Below, one piece after another: positions 9,942 to 18,868 of a stretch of DNA of 64,000 nt. The DNA is from Pseudomonas brenneri (GTDB taxonomy: Bacteria; Pseudomonadota; Gammaproteobacteria; Pseudomonadales; Pseudomonadaceae): the NCBI RefSeq assembly GCF_007858285.1, contig NZ_VFIL01000007.1, positions 248,001 to 312,000 of the forward strand, written 5' to 3'. The position numbers and the translations under genes were made by a program. How positions within the stretch are numbered: position 1 is the first letter of the stretch; the number at the start of each line of letters is the position of its first letter. The notes below the pieces were generated by a model. It made no database searches and had not been told where the DNA came from. It was given only the letters and a program-made list of their open reading frames with translations.

Positions 9942-11642
9942 TCACTGACCCCACGAATCACGCAAGGTCACGGTACGGTTGAATACCGGAGCGCCTGGTT
10001 TCGAGTCCTTGATATCCGCGCAGAAGTAGCCTTCGCGCTCGAACTGGAAACGGTCTTCCGGCTGTGCTTCGCCCAACGATGGCTCGGCACGACAACCAGT
10101 GAGTACTTGCAGGGAGTCAGGGTTGATGTTGTCGAGGAAACTGGCGCTGTCTTCGGCCTTCTCAGGGTTGGCCGAACGGAACAGGCGATCGTACAGGCGC
10201 ACTTCGCACTCGACGCTGGCCGCCGCCGGCACCCAGTGCACCACGCCCTTGACCTTGCGGCCTTCAGGGTTCTTGCCCAGGGTGTCCGGATCGTAGGAGC
10301 AACGCAGTTCGACGATGTTGCCATCGGCATCCTTGATCGCTTCGTCAGCACGGATCACGTAGCTGCCGCGCAGGCGCACTTCGCCGTTCGGCTCCAGGCG
10401 CTTGTAGCCTTTTGGCGGTTCTTCCATGAAGTCATCACGGTCGATATAGATTTCACGGGCGAACGGCAACTTGCGCACACCCAGTTCTTCTTTCTGCGGA
10501 TGACGCGGCAGTTCGAGGTTCTCGACCTGGCCTTCCGGGTAGTTGGTGATCACGACTTTCAACGGACGCAGCACGCACATGGCGCGCGGGGCGTTGTGGT
10601 CCAGGTCCTGGCGAATGCTGAATTCCAGCATGCCGAAGTCGACCACGCCGTCGGAACGGTTGGTGCCGACCATGTCGCAGAAGTTACGGATCGACGCCGG
10701 GGTGTAGCCGCGGCGGCGGAAGCCCGACAGCGTCGACATGCGTGGGTCGTCCCAGCCAAACACGTGCTTTTCATCGACCAGTTGCTTGAGCTTGCGCTTG
10801 CTGGTGATGGTGTAGTTCAGGTTCAGGCGGCTGAATTCGTACTGACGCGGATGCGCCGGTACTGGCAGGCTGTCGAGGAACCATTCGTACAGCGGACGGT
10901 GACTTTCGAACTCCAGGGTGCAAATGGAGTGAGTGATGCCTTCGATGGCGTCCGACTGGCCGTGGGTGAAGTCGTAGTTGGGGTAGATGCACCACTTGTC
11001 ACCGGTCTGGTGGTGATGGGCATGGCGGATGCGGTACATGATCGGGTCGCGCAGGTTCATGTTCGGCGAGGCCATGTCGATCTTGGCGCGCAGCACACGT
11101 GCACCGTCGGCGAACTCACCGTCGCGCATGCGGGTGAACCAGTCCAGGTTCTCTTCTACCGAACGGTCGCGGAACGGGCTGTTCTTGCCAGGCTCAGTCA
11201 GGGTGCCACGGTATTCCTTGGCCTGCGCAGGCGTCAGGTCGTCGACGTAGGCCTTGCCGGCCTTGATCAGTTCCACGGCCCAGTCGAACAACTGGTCGAA
11301 GTACTTGGAGGCGTAGCGCACTTCACCGGACCATTCGAAGCCCAGCCACTTGATGTCGCTTTCGATGGCGTCGATGTATTCCTGGTCTTCCTTGGCCGGG
11401 TTGGTGTCGTCGAAACGCAGGTGCGTGACGCCACCGAACTCCTGGGCCAGGCCGAAGTTCACACAGATCGACTTGGCGTGACCGATGTGCAGGTAGCCGT
11501 TGGGCTCTGGCGGGAAGCGGGTGACGATCTGCGTGTGCTTGCCCGAATCCAGGTCCGCCTGGATGATCGGGCGCAGGAAGTTGACCGGGACGGCAGGTCC
11601 GGTCTTGGAATTCGAGGTAGGGTCGACAGTGGGCTTGCTCAT
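9942..11642 (-). CDS. glnS: Glutamine--tRNA ligase
   Basis: A 566-residue class I synthetase for tRNA-Gln. HIGH is at 52-55 (LHIGHAK); the second motif appears as TSKRKL in the degenerate form usual for GlnRS. Anticodon-binding beta-barrels fill the C-terminal third. The start at 11642 (MSKPTVDPTSNSK) has AAGGA upstream; the open frame continues another 37 codons upstream but without a ribosome site or family similarity. Confidence 0.97.
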   Translation of the reverse strand: MSKPTVDPTSNSKTGPAVPVNFLRPIIQADLDSGKHTQIVTRFPPEPNGYLHIGHAKSICVNFGLAQEFGGVTHLRFDDTNPAKEDQEYIDAIESDIKWLGFEWSGEVRYASKYFDQLFDWAVELIKAGKAYVDDLTPAQAKEYRGTLTEPGKNSPFRDRSVEENLDWFTRMRDGEFADGARVLRAKIDMASPNMNLRDPIMYRIRHAHHHQTGDKWCIYPNYDFTHGQSDAIEGITHSICTLEFESHRPLYEWFLDSLPVPAHPRQYEFSRLNLNYTITSKRKLKQLVDEKHVFGWDDPRMSTLSGFRRRGYTPASIRNFCDMVGTNRSDGVVDFGMLEFSIRQDLDHNAPRAMCVLRPLKVVITNYPEGQVENLELPRHPQKEELGVRKLPFAREIYIDRDDFMEEPPKGYKRLEPNGEVRLRGSYVIRADEAIKDADGNIVELRCSYDPDTLGKNPEGRKVKGVVHWVPAAASVECEVRLYDRLFRSANPEKAEDSASFLDNINPDSLQVLTGCRAEPSLGEAQPEDRFQFEREGYFCADIKDSKPGAPVFNRTVTLRDSWGQ

Positions 11643-11890
11643 AAGATCCTTGAACAGACAGGTTCGTGGCCGGTTGGGGCCAGATAAAACAAAGGGCTTA
11701 TCATAGCCGAAGCTGTCAAGCCGCTGACAGAGCAGGCTCAAAAACTGCTGCATTTATTGCATGGGCGGTAAAAAACCACCTCGAAATTCCTGCAGGGCAC
11801 GCTAAACTGCGCGCCTTGGCAGTGTATTGCTGAACGGATGCAGGCGTTGAATACGCCCAACCCCACGAATTCCTTGAAAGAGTAGTGAAC

Positions 11891-12394
11891 ATGACTCAAG
11901 TCAAACTGAGCACCAACCACGGTGACATCGTCATCGAGCTGAACGCCGAGAAAGCGCCGACCACCGTCGCCAACTTCATCGAGTACGTCAAAGCCGGCCA
12001 CTACGAAAACACTGTTTTCCACCGTGTCATCGGCAACTTCATGATCCAGGGCGGTGGTTTCGAACCCGGCATGAAAGAAAAGAAAGACAAGCGTGCCAGC
12101 ATCCAGAACGAAGCGGACAACGGTCTTTCCAACGACAAGTACACCGTCGCCATGGCCCGTACCATGGAGCCGCATTCGGCCTCCGCGCAGTTCTTCATCA
12201 ACGTGGCTGATAACAGCTTCCTCAACCACAGCGCCAAGACCGTGCAGGGTTGGGGCTACGCGGTATTCGGTAAAGTCACCGAAGGCACCGACGTCGTGGA
12301 CAAGATCAAGGGTGTTTCCACCACCATGAAATCCGGCCACCAGGACGTACCAGCAGACGACGTGATCATCGAGAAAGCCGAGATCATTGCGTGA
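11891..12394 (+). CDS. ppiB: Peptidyl-prolyl cis-trans isomerase B (cyclophilin)
   Basis: A 167-residue cytoplasmic cyclophilin that speeds proline isomerisation in folding proteins. Core motifs FHRVIGNFMIQGG, the SASAQFFIN strand and WGYAVFGKV are present. No signal peptide is seen, so this is the cytoplasmic form. ATG at 11891 is chosen over GTG at 11885 because GAAAGAG is better spaced from it. Its stop overlaps the GTG start of lpxH, so the two genes are translationally coupled. Confidence 0.95.
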   Translation: MTQVKLSTNHGDIVIELNAEKAPTTVANFIEYVKAGHYENTVFHRVIGNFMIQGGGFEPGMKEKKDKRASIQNEADNGLSNDKYTVAMARTMEPHSASAQFFINVADNSFLNHSAKTVQGWGYAVFGKVTEGTDVVDKIKGVSTTMKSGHQDVPADDVIIEKAEIIA

Positions 12395-13140
12395 TATTGC
12401 TGATTTCAGACTTACATCTGGAAGAGGAGCGCCCGGATATTACCCGGGCGTTTCTGGGTTTACTCAACGGCCGCGCCCGTAGTGCGCAAGCGTTGTACAT
12501 CCTGGGAGATTTTTTCGAAGCCTGGATTGGCGACGATGCGATGACCCCGTTCCAGCGCTCCATTTGCGAGGCTCTGCGTGAGCTGAGCGACAGCGGCACT
12601 CAGCTATTTTTGATGCATGGCAACCGGGATTTCCTGATCGGCAAGGCATTCTGCAAAGCAGCAGGCGTGACCTTGCTCAAGGACCCCACTGTCGTGCAGT
12701 TGCATGGCGAGCCCGTGCTGTTGATGCACGGCGACAGCCTGTGTACCCGCGACCTCGGCTATATGAAGCTGCGGCGCATCCTGCGTAACCCCATCGTGCT
12801 GTTTATCCTGCGCCACCTGCCCTTGCGCACCCGCCATAAACTGGCGCGCAAACTGCGCAGTGAAAGCCGTGCGCAAACGCGGATGAAGGCCAACGATATT
12901 GTCGATGTGACGCCCGAGGAAGTACCACGGGTGATGCAGCAGTTCGGCGTGCGCACCCTGGTCCACGGCCACACCCACCGCCCGGCCATTCACAAATTGC
13001 AGATTGGCGAGCAGGCAGCCAAGCGCATTGTGCTGGGAGACTGGGACAAGCAAGGTTGGGCGTTGCAAGTGGATGAGCAAGGTTTCCAGTTGGCGGCGTT
13101 TGACTTCGTCAATCCGCAGTTGGCGTTGCCTGGCGCCTGA
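12391..13140 (+). CDS. lpxH: UDP-2,3-diacylglucosamine diphosphatase
   Basis: A 249-residue metallophosphoesterase that converts UDP-2,3-diacylglucosamine to lipid X in lipid A synthesis. Metal-ligand motifs are in order: SDLHL (7-11), GDFFEAWIGDD, GNRDF, LMHGDSLC and HGHTHRP. GTG at 12391 overlaps the ppiB stop (GTGA). A ppiB-lpxH pair next to the glnS-cysS operon is the usual Pseudomonas order. Confidence 0.95.
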   Translation: MILLISDLHLEEERPDITRAFLGLLNGRARSAQALYILGDFFEAWIGDDAMTPFQRSICEALRELSDSGTQLFLMHGNRDFLIGKAFCKAAGVTLLKDPTVVQLHGEPVLLMHGDSLCTRDLGYMKLRRILRNPIVLFILRHLPLRTRHKLARKLRSESRAQTRMKANDIVDVTPEEVPRVMQQFGVRTLVHGHTHRPAIHKLQIGEQAAKRIVLGDWDKQGWALQVDEQGFQLAAFDFVNPQLALPGA

Positions 13141-13207
13141 GTTACCAACAACACGAATCAAATGGGGGAATGGGCTTGCTCGCGATGAGGGCCCAAAAAC
13201 CACCCAA

Positions 13208-14308
13208 TCACCCGCGCCGGGCACCGCGCTCGCGCAAATACTCCAGCACCGCAGCCTGCTCCCCGGCAAACTCGATCCGCGCGCCTTTCTTCTCACGCTG
13301 GAAGGCGTACATCGGGTCGTAGTACTCGCGCAGCCCGACAATCCAGCCCCGGTGCAAGTCCACACTTCCCGTGCGGGCTTGCTCGGCCAGGGCGTCCTGC
13401 ATCAGTCCATGCAAATGCTGGTAGCGCTCCCCACCCAGGCGTTTGTGGATATTGGCCAGGCTCTGGGTCAAACGTTCGGCGAACAGGCTCAAACCTGCTT
13501 CGCCAAACTCGGCGTTGAACTGTGCGCACAGATCAATGACATAGTCGCGCAAGACCCGCTCGACGCGGTTTTCCAGGCTTTCTTCCAGCCACACCATCGG
13601 GTACGCCTGCATGCCCCGATGCAGGTTCAGCGGCAAGGCGCAGCTACCGATCATGCGACTTTCGTCCTCAAGCACAAACTGCTCGATACCCCGCGCGCGC
13701 TTTTTCAACACGTCCACCGCCAGGCGGTTCTCGAAATCGATATTGGACGGCTGGCCCGTGGCCCGTTTACCAAAACTGGAGCCCCGGTGATTGGCGTAGC
13801 CTTCCAGGTCCAGACCATTGTGCAACTGATGGAGCACCTCAGTCTTGCCGCTGCCGGTCAGACCACCCAGCAGGACGAAATCGCACTGCTCGACAGCCTG
13901 CTCCACCGTCTCCAGCAAGAACGTACGCATGGCCTTGTAGCCACCGCCAACCCGGGGATAGTCGATACCCGACTCGTCCTTGAGCACCTTCTGCACCAAG
14001 TGCGAACGCAAGCCGCCACGGAAGCAATACAGGTAACCATCAGGGTTGGCCTGGGCAAACGCGGTCCAACGCGCCAGCCGCTCTTGCAAGGTCGCGCCAC
14101 TGACCAACTGATGCCCCAGCACAATCGCCGCCTGCTGCCCCTGCTGCTTGTAGCAAGTACCCACCCGCTGGCGCTCGTCGTCGGTCATCAACGGCAGGTT
14201 GACCACGCCGGGGAACGCGCCCTTGACGAACTCAACCGGGGCGCGGGTATCCATCATCGGGCGGTCGTTGAGAAAAATATCGCGGTAATCGGTGATGTCG
14301 ATGGGCAT
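13208..14308 (-). CDS. mnmH: tRNA 2-selenouridine synthase
   Basis: A 366-residue enzyme that replaces sulfur by selenium (through a geranylated intermediate) in the wobble 2-thiouridine of Lys, Glu and Gln tRNAs. An N-terminal rhodanese domain carries the catalytic Cys in YLYCFRGGLRS, and a C-terminal P-loop reads GLTGSGKTE. The ATG at 14308 shares one base with the selD stop (TGATG), so synthesis is coupled to the selenium donor enzyme. Confidence 0.93.
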   Translation of the reverse strand: MPIDITDYRDIFLNDRPMMDTRAPVEFVKGAFPGVVNLPLMTDDERQRVGTCYKQQGQQAAIVLGHQLVSGATLQERLARWTAFAQANPDGYLYCFRGGLRSHLVQKVLKDESGIDYPRVGGGYKAMRTFLLETVEQAVEQCDFVLLGGLTGSGKTEVLHQLHNGLDLEGYANHRGSSFGKRATGQPSNIDFENRLAVDVLKKRARGIEQFVLEDESRMIGSCALPLNLHRGMQAYPMVWLEESLENRVERVLRDYVIDLCAQFNAEFGEAGLSLFAERLTQSLANIHKRLGGERYQHLHGLMQDALAEQARTGSVDLHRGWIVGLREYYDPMYAFQREKKGARIEFAGEQAAVLEYLRERGARRG

Positions 14309-15342
14309 CAAGACACCTCTACCGCGTTGCTCTGTCGCTCAACCAACTGACCGATAGGCGCAAGGTTAAGCCCCAGCTCGGCGGCCACCGCCAGGAACTC
14401 GGCCTCGCCCTGCGGCGTCACGGCCACCAACAGGCCACCGCTGGTTTGCGGGTCGCACAGCACGCGCTTGTGCAACTCCTGGATGCGTCCCAACTGGCTG
14501 GCATAGCTGTCGAAATTGCGCAAAGTGCCGCCGGGCACACAGCCCTGCTCCAGGTAGTACTCGACCCCCGGCAGGCGTGGGACTTTTTCGTATTCGATCA
14601 GGGCAGTCAAACCGCTGCCGTCGGCCATTTCCACCAGATGGCCGAGCAGGCCGAAACCGGTGACGTCGGTCATCGCGGTCACGCCAGCCAGCTTGCCAAA
14701 GCGGCTGCCAGGCTTGTTGAGGGTACACATCCAGTCCCGCGCCAGGCCGATATCGGCTTCACGCAGTTTGCCCTTCTTCTCGGCCGTGGTGAGGATGCCG
14801 ATGCCCAGGGGTTTGGTCAGGTACAAGCGGCAGCCGGCGGTGGCCGTGTCGTTGCGCTTCATATGGCGCTTGTCCACCAGACCGGTGACGGCCAGGCCGA
14901 AGATTGGCTCCGGGGCGTCGATGGAATGGCCGCCGGCCAGGGGAATACCCGCCGCGTCGCACACTGAGCGGCCACCGCGAATCACTTCCCGGGCGATTTC
15001 CGGGGCCAGTACATTGACCGGCCAGCCGAGAATGGCAATGGCCATCAACGGGTCGCCACCCATCGCGTAGATATCACTGATGGCGTTGGTGGCGGCAATT
15101 CGCCCAAAGTCGAAGGGATCGTCAACGATAGGCATGAAAAAGTCAGTGGTGGAGACCACGCCGCGCTCTTCATCGATGGCGTACACCGCCGCATCGTCCC
15201 GCGAGGCATTGCCTACCCAGAGCTTGGGGTCGAGGTTCTGCGCGCCGCTGCCGGCGAGGATCACTTCCAGCACCTGTGGCGAAATCTTGCAGCCGCAACC
15301 GGCACCGTGGCTGTACTGGGTCAGGCGAATCGGCTCGTTCAT
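14308..15342 (-). CDS. selD: Selenide, water dikinase
   Basis: A 344-residue enzyme that makes selenophosphate from selenide and ATP. The catalytic motif GAGCGCKI is near residues 13-20, with Cys rather than selenocysteine at the active position. The start at 15342 follows GAGGTCC. It is coupled to mnmH. No selA, selB or selC is in the window, so seleno-tRNA is the only selenium use visible here. Confidence 0.95.
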   Translation of the reverse strand: MNEPIRLTQYSHGAGCGCKISPQVLEVILAGSGAQNLDPKLWVGNASRDDAAVYAIDEERGVVSTTDFFMPIVDDPFDFGRIAATNAISDIYAMGGDPLMAIAILGWPVNVLAPEIAREVIRGGRSVCDAAGIPLAGGHSIDAPEPIFGLAVTGLVDKRHMKRNDTATAGCRLYLTKPLGIGILTTAEKKGKLREADIGLARDWMCTLNKPGSRFGKLAGVTAMTDVTGFGLLGHLVEMADGSGLTALIEYEKVPRLPGVEYYLEQGCVPGGTLRNFDSYASQLGRIQELHKRVLCDPQTSGGLLVAVTPQGEAEFLAVAAELGLNLAPIGQLVERQSNAVEVS

Positions 15343-15385
15343 GGTGGACCTCAAGCTATCAAGTGCGGGGAGTCTACCAGACAGC

Positions 15386-15425
15386 AAAAAGCCGGCTGGG
15401 CTCTTGAGAGCGCAGCCGGCCTTTG
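15386..15425 (-). terminator. Rho-independent terminator after terC
   Basis: GCCGGCTG (15391-15398) pairs with CAGCCGGC (15413-15420), with a minus-strand T run at 15386-15390. It separates terC from selD. Confidence 0.8.
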
Positions 15426-15436
15426 GGGTTCAGCGG

Positions 15437-16186
15437 TTACTGACGGGCAGCGAGCAAACGCTTGTGCCGATTGCGCCGTGCAATGTTCAGGCACTCGATC
15501 GCAGCCGAGAACGCCATGGCCGCGTACACGTAGCCTTTAGGCACATGGGCACCGAAGCCTTCGGCGATCAGCGTCATGCCGATCATGATCAAAAAGCCCA
15601 GGGCCAGCATGACCACGGTCGGGTTGTCGTTGATGAACTTGGCCAGGGGTTCGGCCGCCACCAGCATCACGATCACCGAGGTCACCACCGCAATGATCAT
15701 GATCGGCAAGTGCTCGGTCATGCCCACGGCGGTAATGATGCTGTCGATGGAGAACACCAAGTCGAGCAACAGGATCTGCCCGATCGCGGCGGCGAAGCCG
15801 ATGGCCACGACATTGCCAGTGCTGGTTTTCTCTTCGGGTTCCGGGTCCATGCTGTGATGGATCTCGGTGGTGGCCTTCCACACCAGGAACAGGCCGCCGG
15901 CGATCAGGATCATGTCCTTCCACGAGAACGCCTGGCCGAACACTTCGAACACCGGTGCAGTCAACTGCACGATGAACGCGATGGTGCTCAACAGACCCAG
16001 GCGCAAGACCAACGCCATGCTGATACCGATGCGCCGCGCCTTGGCCCGGTGCTTCTCCGGCAATTTGTTGGTGAGGATCGAGATGAAGATCAGGTTATCG
16101 ATGCCCAGCACGATTTCCATGACGATCAGGGTTGCCAGCGCCACCCAGGCGGTGGGGCTGGCGGCCAGTTGTAAAAGGTAATCCAT
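15437..16186 (-). CDS. TerC family integral membrane protein
   Basis: A 249-residue protein with about seven membrane segments and the two acidic motifs of the family (EIVLGIDNLIF near 24-34 and LDLVFSIDSI near 140). TerC/Alx proteins are linked to metal-ion (manganese) export and to tellurite resistance operons. Here it stands alone behind a small lipoprotein gene 28 bases upstream; no manganese riboswitch is visible in that space. Confidence 0.88.
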   Translation of the reverse strand: MDYLLQLAASPTAWVALATLIVMEIVLGIDNLIFISILTNKLPEKHRAKARRIGISMALVLRLGLLSTIAFIVQLTAPVFEVFGQAFSWKDMILIAGGLFLVWKATTEIHHSMDPEPEEKTSTGNVVAIGFAAAIGQILLLDLVFSIDSIITAVGMTEHLPIMIIAVVTSVIVMLVAAEPLAKFINDNPTVVMLALGFLIMIGMTLIAEGFGAHVPKGYVYAAMAFSAAIECLNIARRNRHKRLLAARQ

Positions 16187-16214
16187 AGGTCAGTCCTGAC
16201 GTTGTGCTGGGAGA

Positions 16215-16466
16215 TTAGGTTTCTTTGGTGTTCGATTCAGACTCTTTAGTTTCCTGATCGTCCTTTTTTTCTGGACTGATCAAGCCTTGTGTCGCTTCAC
16301 TCAATGCCTGCTCGGCAGCCTTCTGGGTGTCGTCGATCGCTTGCTTGGCCGATTCACTGGCTTTGTCCAGGACCTGCTGCGTGCTTTTTTCGACCTGATC
16401 GCAGCCGCTGATCATCACCAATGAAAGCGCAAGCAACGATGCCGCGCCGAAAGAATTGAGTTTCAT
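16215..16466 (-). CDS. Small lipoprotein
   Basis: An 83-residue predicted lipoprotein. The signal peptide ends at lipobox MISGC, and the mature chain is an alanine- and glutamate-rich helix (STQQVLDKASESAKQAIDDT) followed by an acidic tail. GAGGAATAC supports the start at 16466. It is just upstream of terC on the same strand and may be co-transcribed. No specific function is recognised. Confidence 0.75.
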   Translation of the reverse strand: MKLNSFGAASLLALSLVMISGCDQVEKSTQQVLDKASESAKQAIDDTQKAAEQALSEATQGLISPEKKDDQETKESESNTKET

Positions 16467-16571
16467 GATGTATTCCTCGTTAGAACCATTGGGTCCAAGT
16501 AGTGGCCCCGCGATAGCGAGGCATTCTATGCAGGTGAACACTTCAGTAAAATTCGTATTTTTCTCGCGTAT

Positions 16572-16590
16572 ACTTCGGTTTTTACGAAGT
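16572..16590. promoter_or_regulatory. Inverted repeat before the NhaR-like gene
   Basis: ACTTCG and CGAAGT are separated by 7 bases and abut the start of the LysR-type gene. Position suggests an autoregulatory operator. Confidence 0.35.
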
Positions 16591-16591
16591 G

Positions 16592-17506
16592 ATGGCCGTC
16601 ATGCTCAATTACCGACAACTGCATTACTTCTGGGTGGTGGCCAAGACTGGCAGCATCGTGCGCGCCTGTGAGCAGTTGAACCTCACCCCGCAGACCATCA
16701 GCGGGCAAATCAGCCTGCTCGAACAGACATTCGGCATCGCCCTGTTTCAACGGGTCGGGCGCCAACTGGAACTCACCGAAGCCGGGCGCCGGGCCCTGCC
16801 CTATGCCGAGCAGATGTTCCAGACCGGCAATGAGCTGGAAGCAATGCTGCGCGCCCAGCCCAATGAACAGCAGATCGTGTTTCGCGTCGGCGTGGCGGAT
16901 GTGGTGCCCAAGTCCATCGTCTATCGACTGATCGCGCCGACCATGGAATTGAGCGAGCCGCTGCGCATTACCTGCCGCGAAGACAAACTGGAACGCCTGT
17001 TGGCCGACCTGGCGATCCAGCGCCTGGACCTGGTGATTTCCGACAGCCCGATGCCGACACACCTGGACATCAAGGGCTACAGCCAGAAACTGGGGGAATG
17101 TGGCATCAGTTTTTTCGCTACCCAGGCATTGGCTGATAAGCATAGTGGTGATTTCCCACAGTGCCTGCACGGCGCACCGCTGCTGATTCCCGGCGCGGAA
17201 ACCGTGGTGCGCAGCCGTTTGCAGCGCTGGTTCGCCGAACAGCAGATCCAGCCCAGGATCATCGGCGAATTCGACGATAGCGCCTTGATGCAGGCCTTTG
17301 GTCAATCCGGCAGCGGGATTTTCATCGCCCCCAGCGTGATTGCCGATGAAGTGCTGCGCCAGTACGGCGTGGCACTGATTGGTCAGACGGACGCCGTCAC
17401 CGAGTCGTTCTACGCGATCTCGGTGGAGCGCAAGGTCAAGCACCCCGGCATCGTGGCGATTACCGAAGGTGCGCGGCGCGAGTTGTTCACCTCACTGCCG
17501 GTCTAG
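16592..17506 (+). CDS. LysR-family regulator, NhaR-like
   Basis: A 304-residue transcription factor. The N-terminal winged helix (LNYRQLHYFWVVAKTGSIVRACEQLNLTPQTISGQI) closely follows NhaR, the sodium-responsive activator of nhaA, and the substrate domain follows. The start is uncertain: ATG 16592 or ATG 16601, neither with a clear ribosome site. Its end overlaps the convergent MFS gene by 4 bases. No nhaA is in the window, so the target is unknown. Confidence 0.8.
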   Translation: MAVMLNYRQLHYFWVVAKTGSIVRACEQLNLTPQTISGQISLLEQTFGIALFQRVGRQLELTEAGRRALPYAEQMFQTGNELEAMLRAQPNEQQIVFRVGVADVVPKSIVYRLIAPTMELSEPLRITCREDKLERLLADLAIQRLDLVISDSPMPTHLDIKGYSQKLGECGISFFATQALADKHSGDFPQCLHGAPLLIPGAETVVRSRLQRWFAEQQIQPRIIGEFDDSALMQAFGQSGSGIFIAPSVIADEVLRQYGVALIGQTDAVTESFYAISVERKVKHPGIVAITEGARRELFTSLPV

Positions 17507-18657
17507 GCGCAGGCAACCCGAGTCTTGGCGGTCATCAACCACAGGGCCAGCAGGATCGACAGCAGGATAAAGCCGGATGCCGCGAACCCCAGGCTGCCCA
17601 GCCCCAGAGTGTCGATCACCCGCCCGCCGACCATCGCCCCCAGGCCAATGCCCAGGTTGGCCCCGGCAATGTTCAGCGACGCCGCGAATGCCGGGGCATG
17701 GGGCGCGGCCTTCATCAACCGCACATGGCTGACCAGGAACAGCGCCGCCTGGGTCACGCCCCAAATGCCCATGGCCGCTGCCAGGCCGAGGGTGGAGTGA
17801 ATCGCCGGCACCAGTGCCACCATGCCGGCGATCATAAAGCCGCAGAACACCATGGACGCGATCAGCGGATGCTTGTCGACCATGCGCCCACCCAACGAGT
17901 TGCCGATCAGGCCCACGGCGCCAAAGCCCATCAGGCACCATCCGACCAGCGTGCCGTCGAAGCCGGCCAGACGCTCAAGAATGTCCGCCAGGTAGGTATA
18001 AGCGGTGAACATGCCGCTAAATACCAGGATCGACAGTAAAACGTGGCCCTGCATCAAGGGGTTGCGCAGGATCTTGAACTGCGAGCGCAGGGTTACGTCG
18101 TCTTTCTTCACCTTCGTCGCCGGCAGATACACCCACAGCAGCAACGCCTTGAGCACCGCCACCACCGCCAGAATGCCAAAAGCAGTGCGCCAGCCGAACA
18201 TATCGGAGATCAGGGTACCGACCGGAATCCCGAATACGGTGGCGCAGACGATGCCAAAGCCGATCTTGGCAATCGCCCGGCCAGCGTAGTCCGGGCCGAC
18301 GATATCCACCGCCGTTTCACTGGCCAGGGCCCAGAACACCGGCAACCCCAGCGCCGGAATCAGCCGTGCCACGGCCATCACCCAGATATTCGGCGCCAGG
18401 GCCGCCAGGGTATTGGCCGCGCCGAACATCAACAGAATGCTGATAAACAGGCGCTTGCGCTCGAAACGCGCGAAATACGCGGTAAGAAACGGCCCAAACG
18501 CGGCCACGGTGAAGGCAAACAGGGTTACCAGCAAACCGGCCTGGGACACGCTCACATCCAGGTCGCGAGCGATGGACGGCAACAGGCCCACGATCACAAA
18601 TTCGGTGGTCAACACCGTAAAACCGGCCGCCGACAGCAGCAGGATGGGCAACAACAT
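17503..18657 (-). CDS. MFS transporter, DHA1 drug/sugar exporter type
   Basis: A 384-residue transporter with about 12 membrane segments. Motif-A-like YFARFERKRLF lies after helix 2, and the second half repeats it less clearly (GGRMVDKHP). It resembles AraJ/PbuE-type exporters. ATG at 18657 has GGAG upstream; a TTG two codons earlier is less likely. Substrate cannot be read from the sequence. Confidence 0.8.
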   Translation of the reverse strand: MLLPILLLSAAGFTVLTTEFVIVGLLPSIARDLDVSVSQAGLLVTLFAFTVAAFGPFLTAYFARFERKRLFISILLMFGAANTLAALAPNIWVMAVARLIPALGLPVFWALASETAVDIVGPDYAGRAIAKIGFGIVCATVFGIPVGTLISDMFGWRTAFGILAVVAVLKALLLWVYLPATKVKKDDVTLRSQFKILRNPLMQGHVLLSILVFSGMFTAYTYLADILERLAGFDGTLVGWCLMGFGAVGLIGNSLGGRMVDKHPLIASMVFCGFMIAGMVALVPAIHSTLGLAAAMGIWGVTQAALFLVSHVRLMKAAPHAPAFAASLNIAGANLGIGLGAMVGGRVIDTLGLGSLGFAASGFILLSILLALWLMTAKTRVACA

Positions 18658-18868
18658 GAACAACTCCAGAAACGGCGACGCCAGCGTTAGCCCAAGGGCC
18701 CGCTGACAGAGAGATAAGAAGAGGATGGCGAATCTTAACAGAATGTGACCAAACCACGCACGGCGCTGGCGACTGAATGCCGCAGCAAACCGGATATTTC
18801 CTACAGCATGTTAGACTTCGCGCCCTGCATAGCGCTGCACACATTAAAAAAACTAGAGACAACTCTTT

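Noticed and set aside
10107..11687. Long plus-strand frame opposite glnS
   Set aside because: It mirrors the codon bias of glnS on the other strand; similar shadows lie opposite cysS, the ABC ATPases and codA.
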